Shown: positions 1 to 7,736 of the stretch, piece after piece | Position numbering within the stretch: position 1 is the first letter of the stretch | Layout: every line of letters begins with the position of its first letter | From: Pseudomonadota bacterium | GTDB taxonomy: Bacteria > Pseudomonadota > Alphaproteobacteria > Caulobacterales > Caulobacteraceae | DNA: 55,838 bases | Reading direction: 5' to 3' | Assembly (NCBI GenBank): GCA_963205005.1 | Contig: CAUJHW010000152.1 | Coordinates: 1-55,838 of the forward strand | Notes under the pieces: model-generated | What the model saw: the letters and a program-made list of their open reading frames with translations, nothing else | Told to the model about the DNA's origin: nothing | The model's database searches: none | Position numbers and translations under genes: made by a program

Positions 1-1
1 C

Positions 2-274
2 GGACGTTCAGCAACGGGTGCGCGAGAATATGACCCTGAACGTGTCCCTGAACGTGACCCTATAAATGTCCCTGATCGGGCAGAGATCAATGAGCGACAA
101 CGCTGGTTTCTGAGCCGAGTCGTCGAGGGTCGATGCGACGCCAGGGAGATCGCGGCTGTTTGGGACGTCAGTCTGAAAACCGCGCGACGGGACATCGCCG
201 CGCTCAAGGCGGCAGATCTCATATGCTATGTTGGATCACCGAGGAAAGGGCGGTATCGCAAGACGACCGGATAG
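2..274 (+). CDS. C-terminal helix-turn-helix part of a protein cut by the window edge
   Basis: The reading frame is open from the first bases and ends with TAG at 272-274, so only about 90 C-terminal residues are visible. It starts with a proline-rich linker made of a short repeated unit (PERVPERDPINVPD). After this comes a region ending in a DNA-binding-like helix-turn-helix (VSLKTARRDIAALKAADLI) and a basic tail (GSPRKGRYRKTTG). This arrangement is usual at the C-terminus of Fic-family proteins or of AlbA_2/COG2865 ATP-binding regulators; I cannot tell which. It lies just upstream of a radC remnant, so it may belong to an integrated element. Confidence 0.6.
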   Translation, partial: GRSATGAREYDPERVPERDPINVPDRAEINERQRWFLSRVVEGRCDAREIAAVWDVSLKTARRDIAALKAADLICYVGSPRKGRYRKTTG

Positions 275-508
275 CCGGAATGCAAGCTCGTGGATGCCCC
301 GAGGGGCTCCGCCGAATCGGTGGGCTTGAATTGTGAGGCGGAAAGGATGAAGTTCGGTGCCGTGCGTGACGCGAACTCGCTGAGCGCGCTGATGATCGCC
401 CGTGACGATCACGATAGCGCACTAAATGCAGCTCCCAAACCCCGGCACCACCTTCAGGGGTTCTTCCAAAAACTCATTGAATATCAAAATGATAATGAAT
501 GCTGTGGG

Positions 509-673
509 ATGATTCACAACCACCCCTCCGGCGACCCGACGCCCTCGTCCGCCGACGTCGACATGACCCGCCAGGTCCTCGACGCCGCACGCCCTCTCCG
601 CATCGCCATCCACGACCACCTGGTCGTCGGCCGCGATGGCGTGGCCAGCTTCAAGGCGCTCGGCCTGATGTGA
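509..673 (+). pseudogene. radC: radC 3' remnant (JAB/MPN domain C-terminus)
   Basis: About 54 residues match the C-terminus of RadC-family JAB metalloproteins. They carry the metal-binding signature HNHPSGDPTPS and end with the typical IAIHDHLVVGRDG and SFKALGL. A complete RadC is around 220 residues or more. The frame is open upstream to a methionine at 290, but that part (290-508) does not resemble RadC and is more AT-rich near 460-510. I therefore read this as a 3' end separated from the rest of the gene, with the break immediately before the HNHPSG motif. A small JAB protein using the 290 start is possible but unlikely. Confidence 0.65.
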
Positions 674-682
674 GGCGCGCTC

Positions 683-745
683 CAGAAACCTCCCCATTCA
701 TGGGTGAGGGGTACCGCGAAGCGGTGGAGGGGGCGGCGCCGCGGC
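683..745. repeat. Intergenic repeat-like palindromic segment
   Basis: The segment has an imperfect inverted repeat (CCTCCCCAT/ATGGGTGAGG, about 689-709, one-base bulge) followed by a GC-rich arm. It resembles, from memory, an interspersed element common between genes in Caulobacterales genomes. The last codons of the P-type ATPase on the minus strand (698 onward) run through it, giving a proline-rich tail. No second copy was noticed in this window. Confidence 0.35.
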
Positions 746-3235
746 AAGGGGTCGTCGGACATGGCTGATCCACCTTGCGCCGAGCGTTACGCCAAGCCCC
801 GCGATCAGCCCGACACCCACGGCCGCCAGCGTCACGCCGGGCGACGGCCGCGCGAACTGGAACAACCCGGCCAGCCAGGGGACCGCCACGCCGGCCGCCA
901 GCATCGCGGCGGCGAACACCACGATCAGCAGGAACACCGGCTGCGGCCGCCGCATCCCGTGTCCGTCCGCGGCGCTCAGCACGGCGGCGACCGACAGGTT
1001 GGCCATGACCAGGGCGATCAGGGTCGCCGCCCGCGCCGCCGGTTCGGACACCCCCTGCCCCAGCAGCATCAGATGCAGCCCGAACACCGCGCCCAGCAGC
1101 CCGGCGCCCTGACCCAGAGCCAGCATCAACCTGCCCGAGCTGAACAGCGGCTCTCCAGCGGGACGCGGTGGACGGCTCATGGCGCTCGGGACCGAGGCGC
1201 GGCCCTCGAAGACCATGGCGCACACCGGGTCGATGACCAGTTCCAGCAGGACCACCTGCATGGGGAACAGGACCGGCCCGACCCCGAACAGCATGGGCAG
1301 CAGCGCCAGACCCGCGATCGGCACATGCGCCAGAACCAGGTAGGTCAACGCCATGCGCAGATTGACGAAGATCCGTCGCCCCTCGCGAACGCCAGCGATG
1401 ATGGATGCGAACCGGTCATCCAGCAGGACAAGGTCCGCCGCCTCGCGGGCGACATCGGTGCCGCGCCGTCCCATGGCCACGCCCACGTCCGCCGCCTCCA
1501 GCGCCGGGGCGTCGTTCACCCCGTCGCCGAACATGCCCACCCGTCCGCCGTTGGCCTTGAACGCCTCGACCAGCCTCAGCTTCTGATCCGGACTGATCCG
1601 GGCGAACACCCGTACGGCGCGAACCCGCTCCTGCAGGCCGGTCTCGTCCAGCGCCTCGATCTGGGCGCCCGACAGCACGCCGGCGGCCACGTCGAGGCCG
1701 GCCTGGCGGGCGATGGCTAGCCCGGTCTCCGGATAGTCGCCGGTGATCATCGCGACAGCGATTCCCGCCGCACGCGCCTCGGCCAGCGCGGCCGGTACTT
1801 CCGCCCGGACCGGGTCCTCGAACGCCACCAGTCCCTCGAACACGAAGGCCTCACCGCCCGGCTCCAGTCCGTCATCCGCGGCGCATTCGGCGCGCGCCAC
1901 GCCCAGCACCCGCAGGCCCTGGCGGGCGAAGTCGGCCACCACCGAGTCGATCGGCGCATGCAACTTTGCAGGCATCCTGCAAAGCTCGAAGATCGCCTCG
2001 GGCGCGCCCTTGGCGGCCACGCTCAGCCCCTCGGCGCCGTCCGCCCACGCCTGGATGAAGGCCAGCCGTCCTTGGCGCAGGGGCGACGAGCGGAGAGGCG
2101 TGCGTCCCGACAGCCCGTCCCTGGGCGCGGCCTCGTGCAGCGCCCTGTCCATCGGATCGAGCGGCTGGGCCGCCGAGGCCATCTGCGCGGTCTCAAGCAG
2201 TCGCGCCAGGTCGCCGCCGGCCGGCACGGAGCTGTCGCGGCGCCAGGCGACCCCGTCGCGCCACAGCCCGGCGACGGTCATGTGGTTCTCGGTGAGGGTG
2301 CCGGTCTTGTCGACGCACAGCACGCTGATCGCACCCAGGGTCTCGATTGCGGCGCCCCGGCGTACCAGCACCTTGCCCTGGGCCAGCCGCCAGCCGCCCA
2401 GCGCCAGGAACACCGCCAGCACCATGGGGAATTCCTCCGGGATCAGGGCGATCCCGACCGTCAGGCTGGCCAGTGCGCCGGCCACCCAGTCCTGCCGGAC
2501 CAGGCCGTGCAGCAGGAACACCGCGCCCGCCACCAGCAGGGCGGCCACGCCCAGGTTTCGCACGACGCCGCGCGAAGCCTTCTGGAGGTCAGTAGGTTCC
2601 TCGGTCAGGGCCGAGAGTGACGCCCCGATCCCGCCCACCCGGGTCTCGCGGCCCGTCTTCAGCACGCGCGCCACGCCCTGGCCGCGCACGACCAGCGTGC
2701 CCGCGAACAGCGCCGAGTCCGCAGTCTCCGTCGCCGCCGGGGCGCGGAGCACGGTCGCCGACTCGCCGGTGAGGATCGACTCGTCCACCGACAGCACGTC
2801 GCCGGCCAGCAGGGTAGCGTCGGCCGGAGCCCGGCCTCCCTCCCCCACCAGCACGATGTCGCCGGGAACCAGATCGGCGGCGGGGACCGACCGGGTCACG
2901 CCCGCGCGGATCACCCGCGCCATCGGTTCGGCCAGCGCCCGCAGCGCCGCAAGCGCGCGCTCGCTGCGCGCTTCCTGCACCACGCCGAGTCCGATCGTGG
3001 CCACGGCGCCGACCATCAGAAATGCGCCTTCGGCGATGTCGCCCATCGCCAGATAGACTCCGACCGCTGCGAGCAGCAGCAGGAACATCGGCTCCCGCAG
3101 GGACTCGATGGCGATCCGCCACAGGGGGCGCACGCGGGACTCGCTGAGCCGGTTCGCACCGGTCGCCGCAAGGCGGCGCGCCGCCTCGGCATCGGTGAGG
3201 CCGGCGAAGGCCACGGTCGGCGGGTCGGCGCTCAT
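698..3235 (-). CDS. Cation-translocating P-type ATPase (P2-like)
   Basis: An 845-residue integral membrane pump that would use ATP to move a cation across the cytoplasmic membrane. An N-terminal cation-ATPase domain is followed by membrane helices and the actuator motif LTGES. The phosphorylation motif DKTGTLT follows, with its Asp near residue 309, then the hinge [10 protein letters not shown] and a C-terminal set of helices. The transmembrane motif is PEEFP rather than the PEGLP of classical Ca2+ ATPases, so the ion is uncertain (Ca2+ or Mn2+ are possible). There is no heavy-metal-binding domain and no CPC motif, so it is not a copper pump. ATG at 3235 is preferred over GTG at 3241 because the AGG upstream is better spaced. 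The final PPPPPLRGTPHP is probably read-through of an intergenic repeat. Confidence 0.9.
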   Translation of the reverse strand: MSADPPTVAFAGLTDAEAARRLAATGANRLSESRVRPLWRIAIESLREPMFLLLLAAVGVYLAMGDIAEGAFLMVGAVATIGLGVVQEARSERALAALRALAEPMARVIRAGVTRSVPAADLVPGDIVLVGEGGRAPADATLLAGDVLSVDESILTGESATVLRAPAATETADSALFAGTLVVRGQGVARVLKTGRETRVGGIGASLSALTEEPTDLQKASRGVVRNLGVAALLVAGAVFLLHGLVRQDWVAGALASLTVGIALIPEEFPMVLAVFLALGGWRLAQGKVLVRRGAAIETLGAISVLCVDKTGTLTENHMTVAGLWRDGVAWRRDSSVPAGGDLARLLETAQMASAAQPLDPMDRALHEAAPRDGLSGRTPLRSSPLRQGRLAFIQAWADGAEGLSVAAKGAPEAIFELCRMPAKLHAPIDSVVADFARQGLRVLGVARAECAADDGLEPGGEAFVFEGLVAFEDPVRAEVPAALAEARAAGIAVAMITGDYPETGLAIARQAGLDVAAGVLSGAQIEALDETGLQERVRAVRVFARISPDQKLRLVEAFKANGGRVGMFGDGVNDAPALEAADVGVAMGRRGTDVAREAADLVLLDDRFASIIAGVREGRRIFVNLRMALTYLVLAHVPIAGLALLPMLFGVGPVLFPMQVVLLELVIDPVCAMVFEGRASVPSAMSRPPRPAGEPLFSSGRLMLALGQGAGLLGAVFGLHLMLLGQGVSEPAARAATLIALVMANLSVAAVLSAADGHGMRRPQPVFLLIVVFAAAMLAAGVAVPWLAGLFQFARPSPGVTLAAVGVGLIAGLGVTLGARWISHVRRPLAAAPPPPPLRGTPHP

Positions 3236-3294
3236 GGGCACAGCCTGTAGGCTCTAAGCGGCCCCGGCGCTTTGACGCCGCACAAGCCCGGAGG

Positions 3295-4452
3295 TCAGCT
3301 CTCGATGGTGAACGTCAGGCCGGCATGCCCCTGCAGGCGATCGACCAGCCGCCCCTGCAACGCCGCGGCGGGCGTCCAGATCCCGCCGGCCACGTCGGGC
3401 GCGCGCACCAGGGCGATGGCCGTCTCGGCCAGCATCTTCGACGTCGAGCCATAGCCCGGGTCCTTGTCGCCCTTGACCGAGGTCCGCACCTGACGGCCGT
3501 CAGCGCCGATGCCCACGAACAGGATGTCGTAGAAGCCCGCCTCGCGCTCGGCCTTGGTCGGCCCCTCGCCGGGCTTCGGCACGCCGCCGGGCATGGAGCC
3601 CAGGTCGGTAAAGCCCGGACCGCCCGCGCCCGGCGCCCCCATCACCATCTCGTCGTAGACGAAGTCCTGGCCGTAGGCGTGACCCATCAGCAGGTTGGAG
3701 CGGTGGACATTCTTGCTGTTGATCACCGCCATCATGAACGGCGCGACGGGGCCGACGTCGGGATCTTCCTCCGCCACCTGGCCGCTGGGCTGGGCGGGTC
3801 CCTCGAAGCCGGGGGTCAGGCCGAACGGGCTCATCATAACCGCCAGCATCGACGGGTCCTTCTGGATCGCCGCCATGGTGGCCGCTCCGCTGGCCGCCGT
3901 GCCGCCCGACAGGCCGCCCTGCATGCCGCGCACCCGGCCCTTTACCCGCGGCGCTGGTCCGCCCAGCTTCGCCTTCGCCGCCTCCTGGCAGAACCAGACG
4001 CCCAGTTCGAACGGCGTGGAATCGAAGCCGCAGGAAAACAGGATCCGCGCGCCGCTGGCCTTGGCCGCCGCCTCGTGGGCGTCGATCATCTGGCGCATCC
4101 AGTTGGGCTCACCGCTGAGGTCGAGATAGTCCGTCCCCGCCGCCGCGCAGGCCGCCACCAGGTCCGAGCCGTAAAGCTGGTAGGGGCCCACCGTGGTGAT
4201 GATCGCCTTGGCCCGCTTCACCATAGAGGCCACCGAGGCGGCGTCGGAAGCGTCGGCCACCACCAGCGGCGTGTCGGCCGGCGCGCCGATCTCGTCGCGC
4301 ACCTCGGCCAGCTTGGTCGCCGATCGCCCCGCCATGGCCCACTTCACCTCGCCGCCGACGCCGTAGCGCTGCGCCAGATGCTCGGCCACCAGCCGGCCAG
4401 TATAGCCGGTGGCGCCATAGACGATGATGTCGAACTCGGCGTTGGGGTTCAT
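3295..4452 (-). CDS. Saccharopine dehydrogenase family / trans-acting enoyl reductase-like protein
   Basis: A 385-residue protein opening with a Rossmann nucleotide-binding motif (VYGATGYTGRLVAEHLA), followed by AGRSATKL and TTVGPYQLYG. This is the pattern of the saccharopine-dehydrogenase-like reductases that include the mycobacterial trans-acting enoyl reductase. Members of this subfamily act on lipid intermediates or are uncharacterised; true saccharopine dehydrogenases are a more distant branch. The substrate cannot be read from the sequence. It is transcribed in the same direction as the P-type ATPase downstream (60 bp gap) and divergently from the glycosidase gene at 4527, with 74 bp between the starts. 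The start is preceded by AGGAGATTCCG, a good ribosome-binding site. Confidence 0.87.
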   Translation of the reverse strand: MNPNAEFDIIVYGATGYTGRLVAEHLAQRYGVGGEVKWAMAGRSATKLAEVRDEIGAPADTPLVVADASDAASVASMVKRAKAIITTVGPYQLYGSDLVAACAAAGTDYLDLSGEPNWMRQMIDAHEAAAKASGARILFSCGFDSTPFELGVWFCQEAAKAKLGGPAPRVKGRVRGMQGGLSGGTAASGAATMAAIQKDPSMLAVMMSPFGLTPGFEGPAQPSGQVAEEDPDVGPVAPFMMAVINSKNVHRSNLLMGHAYGQDFVYDEMVMGAPGAGGPGFTDLGSMPGGVPKPGEGPTKAEREAGFYDILFVGIGADGRQVRTSVKGDKDPGYGSTSKMLAETAIALVRAPDVAGGIWTPAAALQGRLVDRLQGHAGLTFTIES

Positions 4453-4526
4453 CGGAATCTCCTTGGTCGACGCGACCCTACGAATTTACACCGTATCCGC
4501 AACCGTCAGCCGCTATTCAGGATCAC

Positions 4527-5594
4527 ATGACCGTCGAACTTGGCATTATCGAGGGCTTTTTCGGGCGGCCCTATTCCTGGATCGAACGGGCCGACATGGT
4601 CCGGGCGCTCGCCCCCCATGGCTACGGCTTCTATCTCTACGCCCCCAAGGCCGACGGTTACCTGCGCCGGCGCTGGCGCGAGCCCTATCCCGAAGCAGAC
4701 CTTGAAGCCCTCTCGGCGTTCGCCCGGACCTGCCGCGATGCCGGCGTCCGCCTTGGCGTGGGCCTGAGCCCCTATGAGCTGTTCCGCGGCTTTGACGGCC
4801 CCGCGAAGGACCTGCTCGCCGCCAAGCTGGCCCAGCTCGACAGCCTGGGCATCGCCGACCTCGGCGTGTTCTTCGACGACATGAAGGGCGACCTGCCCGA
4901 GCTCGCCGCCCGCCAGGTCGAGATCGTCCACTGGATCGCCGCGCGCACCTCGGCGCAGCGCCTCATCGCCTGCCCCAGCTACTACACCGACGACCCCGTC
5001 CTCGACCGGGTCTTCGGCCAGCGACCGGCGAACTACCTCGAGGACCTGGGCGCCGGCCTCGACGCCGGTATCGAGATCATGTGGACCGGGGAAGAGGTCT
5101 GCAGCCGGGAATTCTCCCCGGGCCACCTCGCCCGGGTCTCGGACCAGATGCGCCGCAAGCCGTTCCTTTGGGACAACTACCCGGTCAACGACGGCCCGCG
5201 GATGAGCCAGCACCTGCACCTGCGCGCCTTTACCGGCCGACCCGGGGCCATCGCCGAGCACATCTCCGGCCACGCGGTGAACCCGGCGTCCCAGGCGGTG
5301 CTGTCTCGCATCCCCGCCCTGACCCTCGCCGAGAGCTACGCGAAGGGGGCGGACTACCAGTATGGAGCCGCCTTCCGCCGCGCGGCTGATGCGGTGCTGG
5401 GAAGCGCCCTCGCCGATGCGGTCGAGCGCACCCTGCTGCTGATCGAGGACACCGGCCTCAAGGGCCTGGACGAAGACCGCAAGACCCGCCTTCGCGCCCG
5501 CTTCGCGGCCTTCGACCACCCGGCCGCGCGCGAAATCGTCGCCTGGCTGGACGGCGCCTTCGACCTGGGCGCGGAAGAACTCCAGACCCAGTGA
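4527..5594 (+). CDS. GH84-like beta-N-acetylglucosaminidase / hyaluronidase-type glycosidase
   Basis: A 355-residue protein matching the catalytic barrel of the GH84 family (O-GlcNAcase/NAGidase type). The N-terminus IIEGFFGRPYSW is the family signature. The catalytic Asp pair is in FFDDMKGD (D117-D118), and WDNYPVND follows later in the barrel. No signal peptide is visible, so the protein is probably cytoplasmic. It would remove N-acetylglucosamine from glycoconjugates or peptidoglycan fragments, but the natural substrate is unknown. Its stop overlaps the GTG start of the aspartic protease gene (GTGA), so the two are translationally coupled. Confidence 0.88.
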   Translation: MTVELGIIEGFFGRPYSWIERADMVRALAPHGYGFYLYAPKADGYLRRRWREPYPEADLEALSAFARTCRDAGVRLGVGLSPYELFRGFDGPAKDLLAAKLAQLDSLGIADLGVFFDDMKGDLPELAARQVEIVHWIAARTSAQRLIACPSYYTDDPVLDRVFGQRPANYLEDLGAGLDAGIEIMWTGEEVCSREFSPGHLARVSDQMRRKPFLWDNYPVNDGPRMSQHLHLRAFTGRPGAIAEHISGHAVNPASQAVLSRIPALTLAESYAKGADYQYGAAFRRAADAVLGSALADAVERTLLLIEDTGLKGLDEDRKTRLRARFAAFDHPAAREIVAWLDGAFDLGAEELQTQ

Positions 5595-6556
5595 TCTCGC
5601 GCCGCGCCCTGGTCCCCCGACTCGCGCTCGCCGCCACCGGCGGGGCGGGACTGTGGCTGCTGCGCGACCGCCTGCCCTGGCCACCGCTGGCGGTGCATTT
5701 CGCCAACGGCCGCGACACGCCCTGGCAGCCGTTGCCGCCGTCTGGCGGACTGATCGAGATTCCGGTCACGGTGAACGGAACGCCGCTGCGCGCCGTGGTC
5801 GACTCAGGCGCCCAGTTTTCCGCGATCGACACCGCGCTCGCCCGGCAGCTGGGCCTGCGACGCCCCATGACCGCGCCGATCCTGGCCTATGGGGTGAGCG
5901 GCGGGCCGGTGCTGACCCACACCGTCCGGGTCAATCTGGCCGCGCCCGGCCTTTCCGCGCCGAACCTGCGCGCCGCAGTGCTTGATCTCGCCCCCATTTC
6001 CGCGGTGACCGGGCGGGACTTCCAGATGCTGATCGGCCGGGACGTGCTGGGCCAGCTGGTGGTCGAAGCCGATTTCCCCCGGGCCCGCGCCCGCTTCCTG
6101 GCTCCCGGCGTCTATGCGCCGCCCCGTGATGCGGTGACCGCGCCGCTTCGCCAGTCAGGGGGCGCGCCCGTGATCGCGATCCAGGTGGAAGCCGCCGAAC
6201 CCGTCGAGGTGCTCGTCGACACCGGCTCCAGCAGCCTGCTGGCCCTGTCGGAAGCCGCGGCCCGTCAGGCCGGCCTGCTCGCCGCCGGCCGCCCGGCCCA
6301 GTCGGCCCATTCGGTAAGCCTGGGCGGTCTGAGGCTGAACCGCGTGGTGGTGGCCCGCTCGGTCGGGATCGCCAGCGTCAGGCTCGACAACGTCGCTGTC
6401 CAGATCTACCAGCCCGCCCCCAATGCGCCGGCGCCGTCGGGCCTGCTGGGCGGAGGGCTGTTCCGACGCTTCCGGATGGCGCTCGATCTCGGCGGCGGAT
6501 GGCTGCATCTGGTCCGGCCATCGCCGCTGGTCGTGAGCGCATCGTTCGCGGGCTGA
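5591..6556 (+). CDS. Retropepsin-like aspartic protease family protein
   Basis: A 321-residue protein with two pepsin/retropepsin-type active-site motifs, AVVDSGAQFSAID in the N-terminal half and VLVDTGSSSLLA in the C-terminal half. It therefore appears to hold both halves of a bilobed protease in one chain. The N-terminus has arginines followed by a hydrophobic stretch (ALVPRLALAATGGAGLWLL), indicating export or a membrane anchor. Translation starts at GTG 5591 inside the stop of the GH84-like gene. Bacterial members of this family are poorly characterised, so the target is unknown. The coupling suggests a joint role with the glycosidase, although the glycosidase shows no export signal. Confidence 0.85.
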   Translation: MISRRALVPRLALAATGGAGLWLLRDRLPWPPLAVHFANGRDTPWQPLPPSGGLIEIPVTVNGTPLRAVVDSGAQFSAIDTALARQLGLRRPMTAPILAYGVSGGPVLTHTVRVNLAAPGLSAPNLRAAVLDLAPISAVTGRDFQMLIGRDVLGQLVVEADFPRARARFLAPGVYAPPRDAVTAPLRQSGGAPVIAIQVEAAEPVEVLVDTGSSSLLALSEAAARQAGLLAAGRPAQSAHSVSLGGLRLNRVVVARSVGIASVRLDNVAVQIYQPAPNAPAPSGLLGGGLFRRFRMALDLGGGWLHLVRPSPLVVSASFAG

Positions 6557-6667
6557 CACCCCAGCGTCCCGCCTCCGCTTTGCCCCATGAGCCGCTTTCC
6601 CTTTCCTGAAACCGCCCTATCCTGCTCGCAACGGATTGGAATATCCGGTCTGCTGGGAGGATCCGAG

Positions 6668-7732
6668 ATGACCCTGCGCGCCTTCGTGCTCGCCACCGCC
6701 TGCCTTGCTGCGGCCCTGCCTGCGGGGGCCCAGACCGCGCAACCCGCGAAGTCCTCATCCTGGAAGGCGCCGCGCAATGCATGGGGCCAGCCCGACATGT
6801 CGGGGGTGTGGAGCAACGCCACCATCACCCGCCTCGAACGCGCCCCGCAGTTCGGAGACCGTGTCATCCTGACCGAGCAGGAGGCCCGCGCCGCCGAGGG
6901 GGCCAACGCCCGGGTGCGCGACGCCCAGGCCCAGCCCACCGACCAGTCCAAGCAAGTGGACGACCTGCCCAACTGCGGTGACGGCTCATCCGGTCCCGCC
7001 TGCGGCTACAACGCCTTCTGGGTCGCGCCCGGCACAACGGTGATGCGGATCGGCGCCGAGCCCCGCGCCTCCATCCTGGTCGGTCCGAAGAACGGCCGCC
7101 TGCCGCTTCGCCCGGAGGCGGTCGCCCGCCAGCGCGCCGCCTTCGGCACCGCCCGGCTGGGCAATTTCGATGGCCCCGAGCGGCGCCCGCTGGGCGAGCG
7201 GTGCCTGGTCGGCTTCGGCTCTACCTCCGGCCCGCCCATGCTGCCGGTGCTCTACAACAACCACTACCAGATCCAGCAGACTGGCTCGGAGGTGATGATC
7301 CAGATCGAGATGGTCCACGACACCCGCATCGTCCGCATCGGCGGCAAGCACCCGCCGGCCAGCGTGCGGACCTGGATGGGCGATTCCATCGGCTGGTGGG
7401 AGGGCGACACCCTGGTGGTCGAGACCACCAACTTCCGCCCCGACCAGACCTTCCGCGGCGCCACCCAGGACCAGAAGGTTGTCGAGCGCTTCACCCGCAT
7501 CTCGCCGCAGCAGATCTTCTACCAGTTCGAGGTGACCGACCCGGCCACCTTCACCGAGACCGTCAAGGGCGAGGAGTCGTGGAACGCCTCCAAGGAGCTG
7601 GTCTACGAATACGCCTGCCACGAGGGGAACTACGCCCTGCCCGGCATCCTCGCCGGCGCCCGCGAGGAGGAGAAGAAGGGCCGCGAGATGGAAGGCAACC
7701 GCGGCGAGGTGAAGGAGGAAGGGACCCAGTAG
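6668..7732 (+). CDS. Secreted protein of unknown function (paralogue of the gene at 22372)
   Basis: A 354-residue protein with a clear signal peptide (LRAFVLATACLAAALPAGAQ). I do not recognise a characterised domain. It shares many blocks with the product of 22372-23391: WKAPRN..GQPD..GVW.NA near the mature N-terminus, RPLGERC, YNN.YQIQQ, WMGDSIGWWEGDTLVVET, ERFTR and the C-terminal CHEGNYALPGILAGAR. The start at 6668 is chosen because GGGAGG lies just upstream and the signal peptide begins there; an in-frame ATG at 6587 would put 27 unlikely residues before it. It follows the aspartic protease gene by about 110 bp. The C-terminus is rich in Glu/Lys. The many Trp/Gly blocks suggest a beta-rich fold, perhaps carbohydrate-binding, but that is speculation. 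Confidence 0.85.
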   Translation: MTLRAFVLATACLAAALPAGAQTAQPAKSSSWKAPRNAWGQPDMSGVWSNATITRLERAPQFGDRVILTEQEARAAEGANARVRDAQAQPTDQSKQVDDLPNCGDGSSGPACGYNAFWVAPGTTVMRIGAEPRASILVGPKNGRLPLRPEAVARQRAAFGTARLGNFDGPERRPLGERCLVGFGSTSGPPMLPVLYNNHYQIQQTGSEVMIQIEMVHDTRIVRIGGKHPPASVRTWMGDSIGWWEGDTLVVETTNFRPDQTFRGATQDQKVVERFTRISPQQIFYQFEVTDPATFTETVKGEESWNASKELVYEYACHEGNYALPGILAGAREEEKKGREMEGNRGEVKEEGTQ

Positions 7733-7736
7733 GCCC

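Noticed and set aside
33-76. Short tandem DNA repeat (CCTGAACGTG units) that could be an origin iteron
   Set aside because: It lies in an open frame and codes for a repeated Pro-Glu-Arg linker typical of this protein class; there is no origin context.
290-673. A complete 127-residue JAB protein starting at 290
   Set aside because: Residues before about position 73 have no RadC resemblance and the family needs a longer N-terminal part; a 3' remnant fits better.
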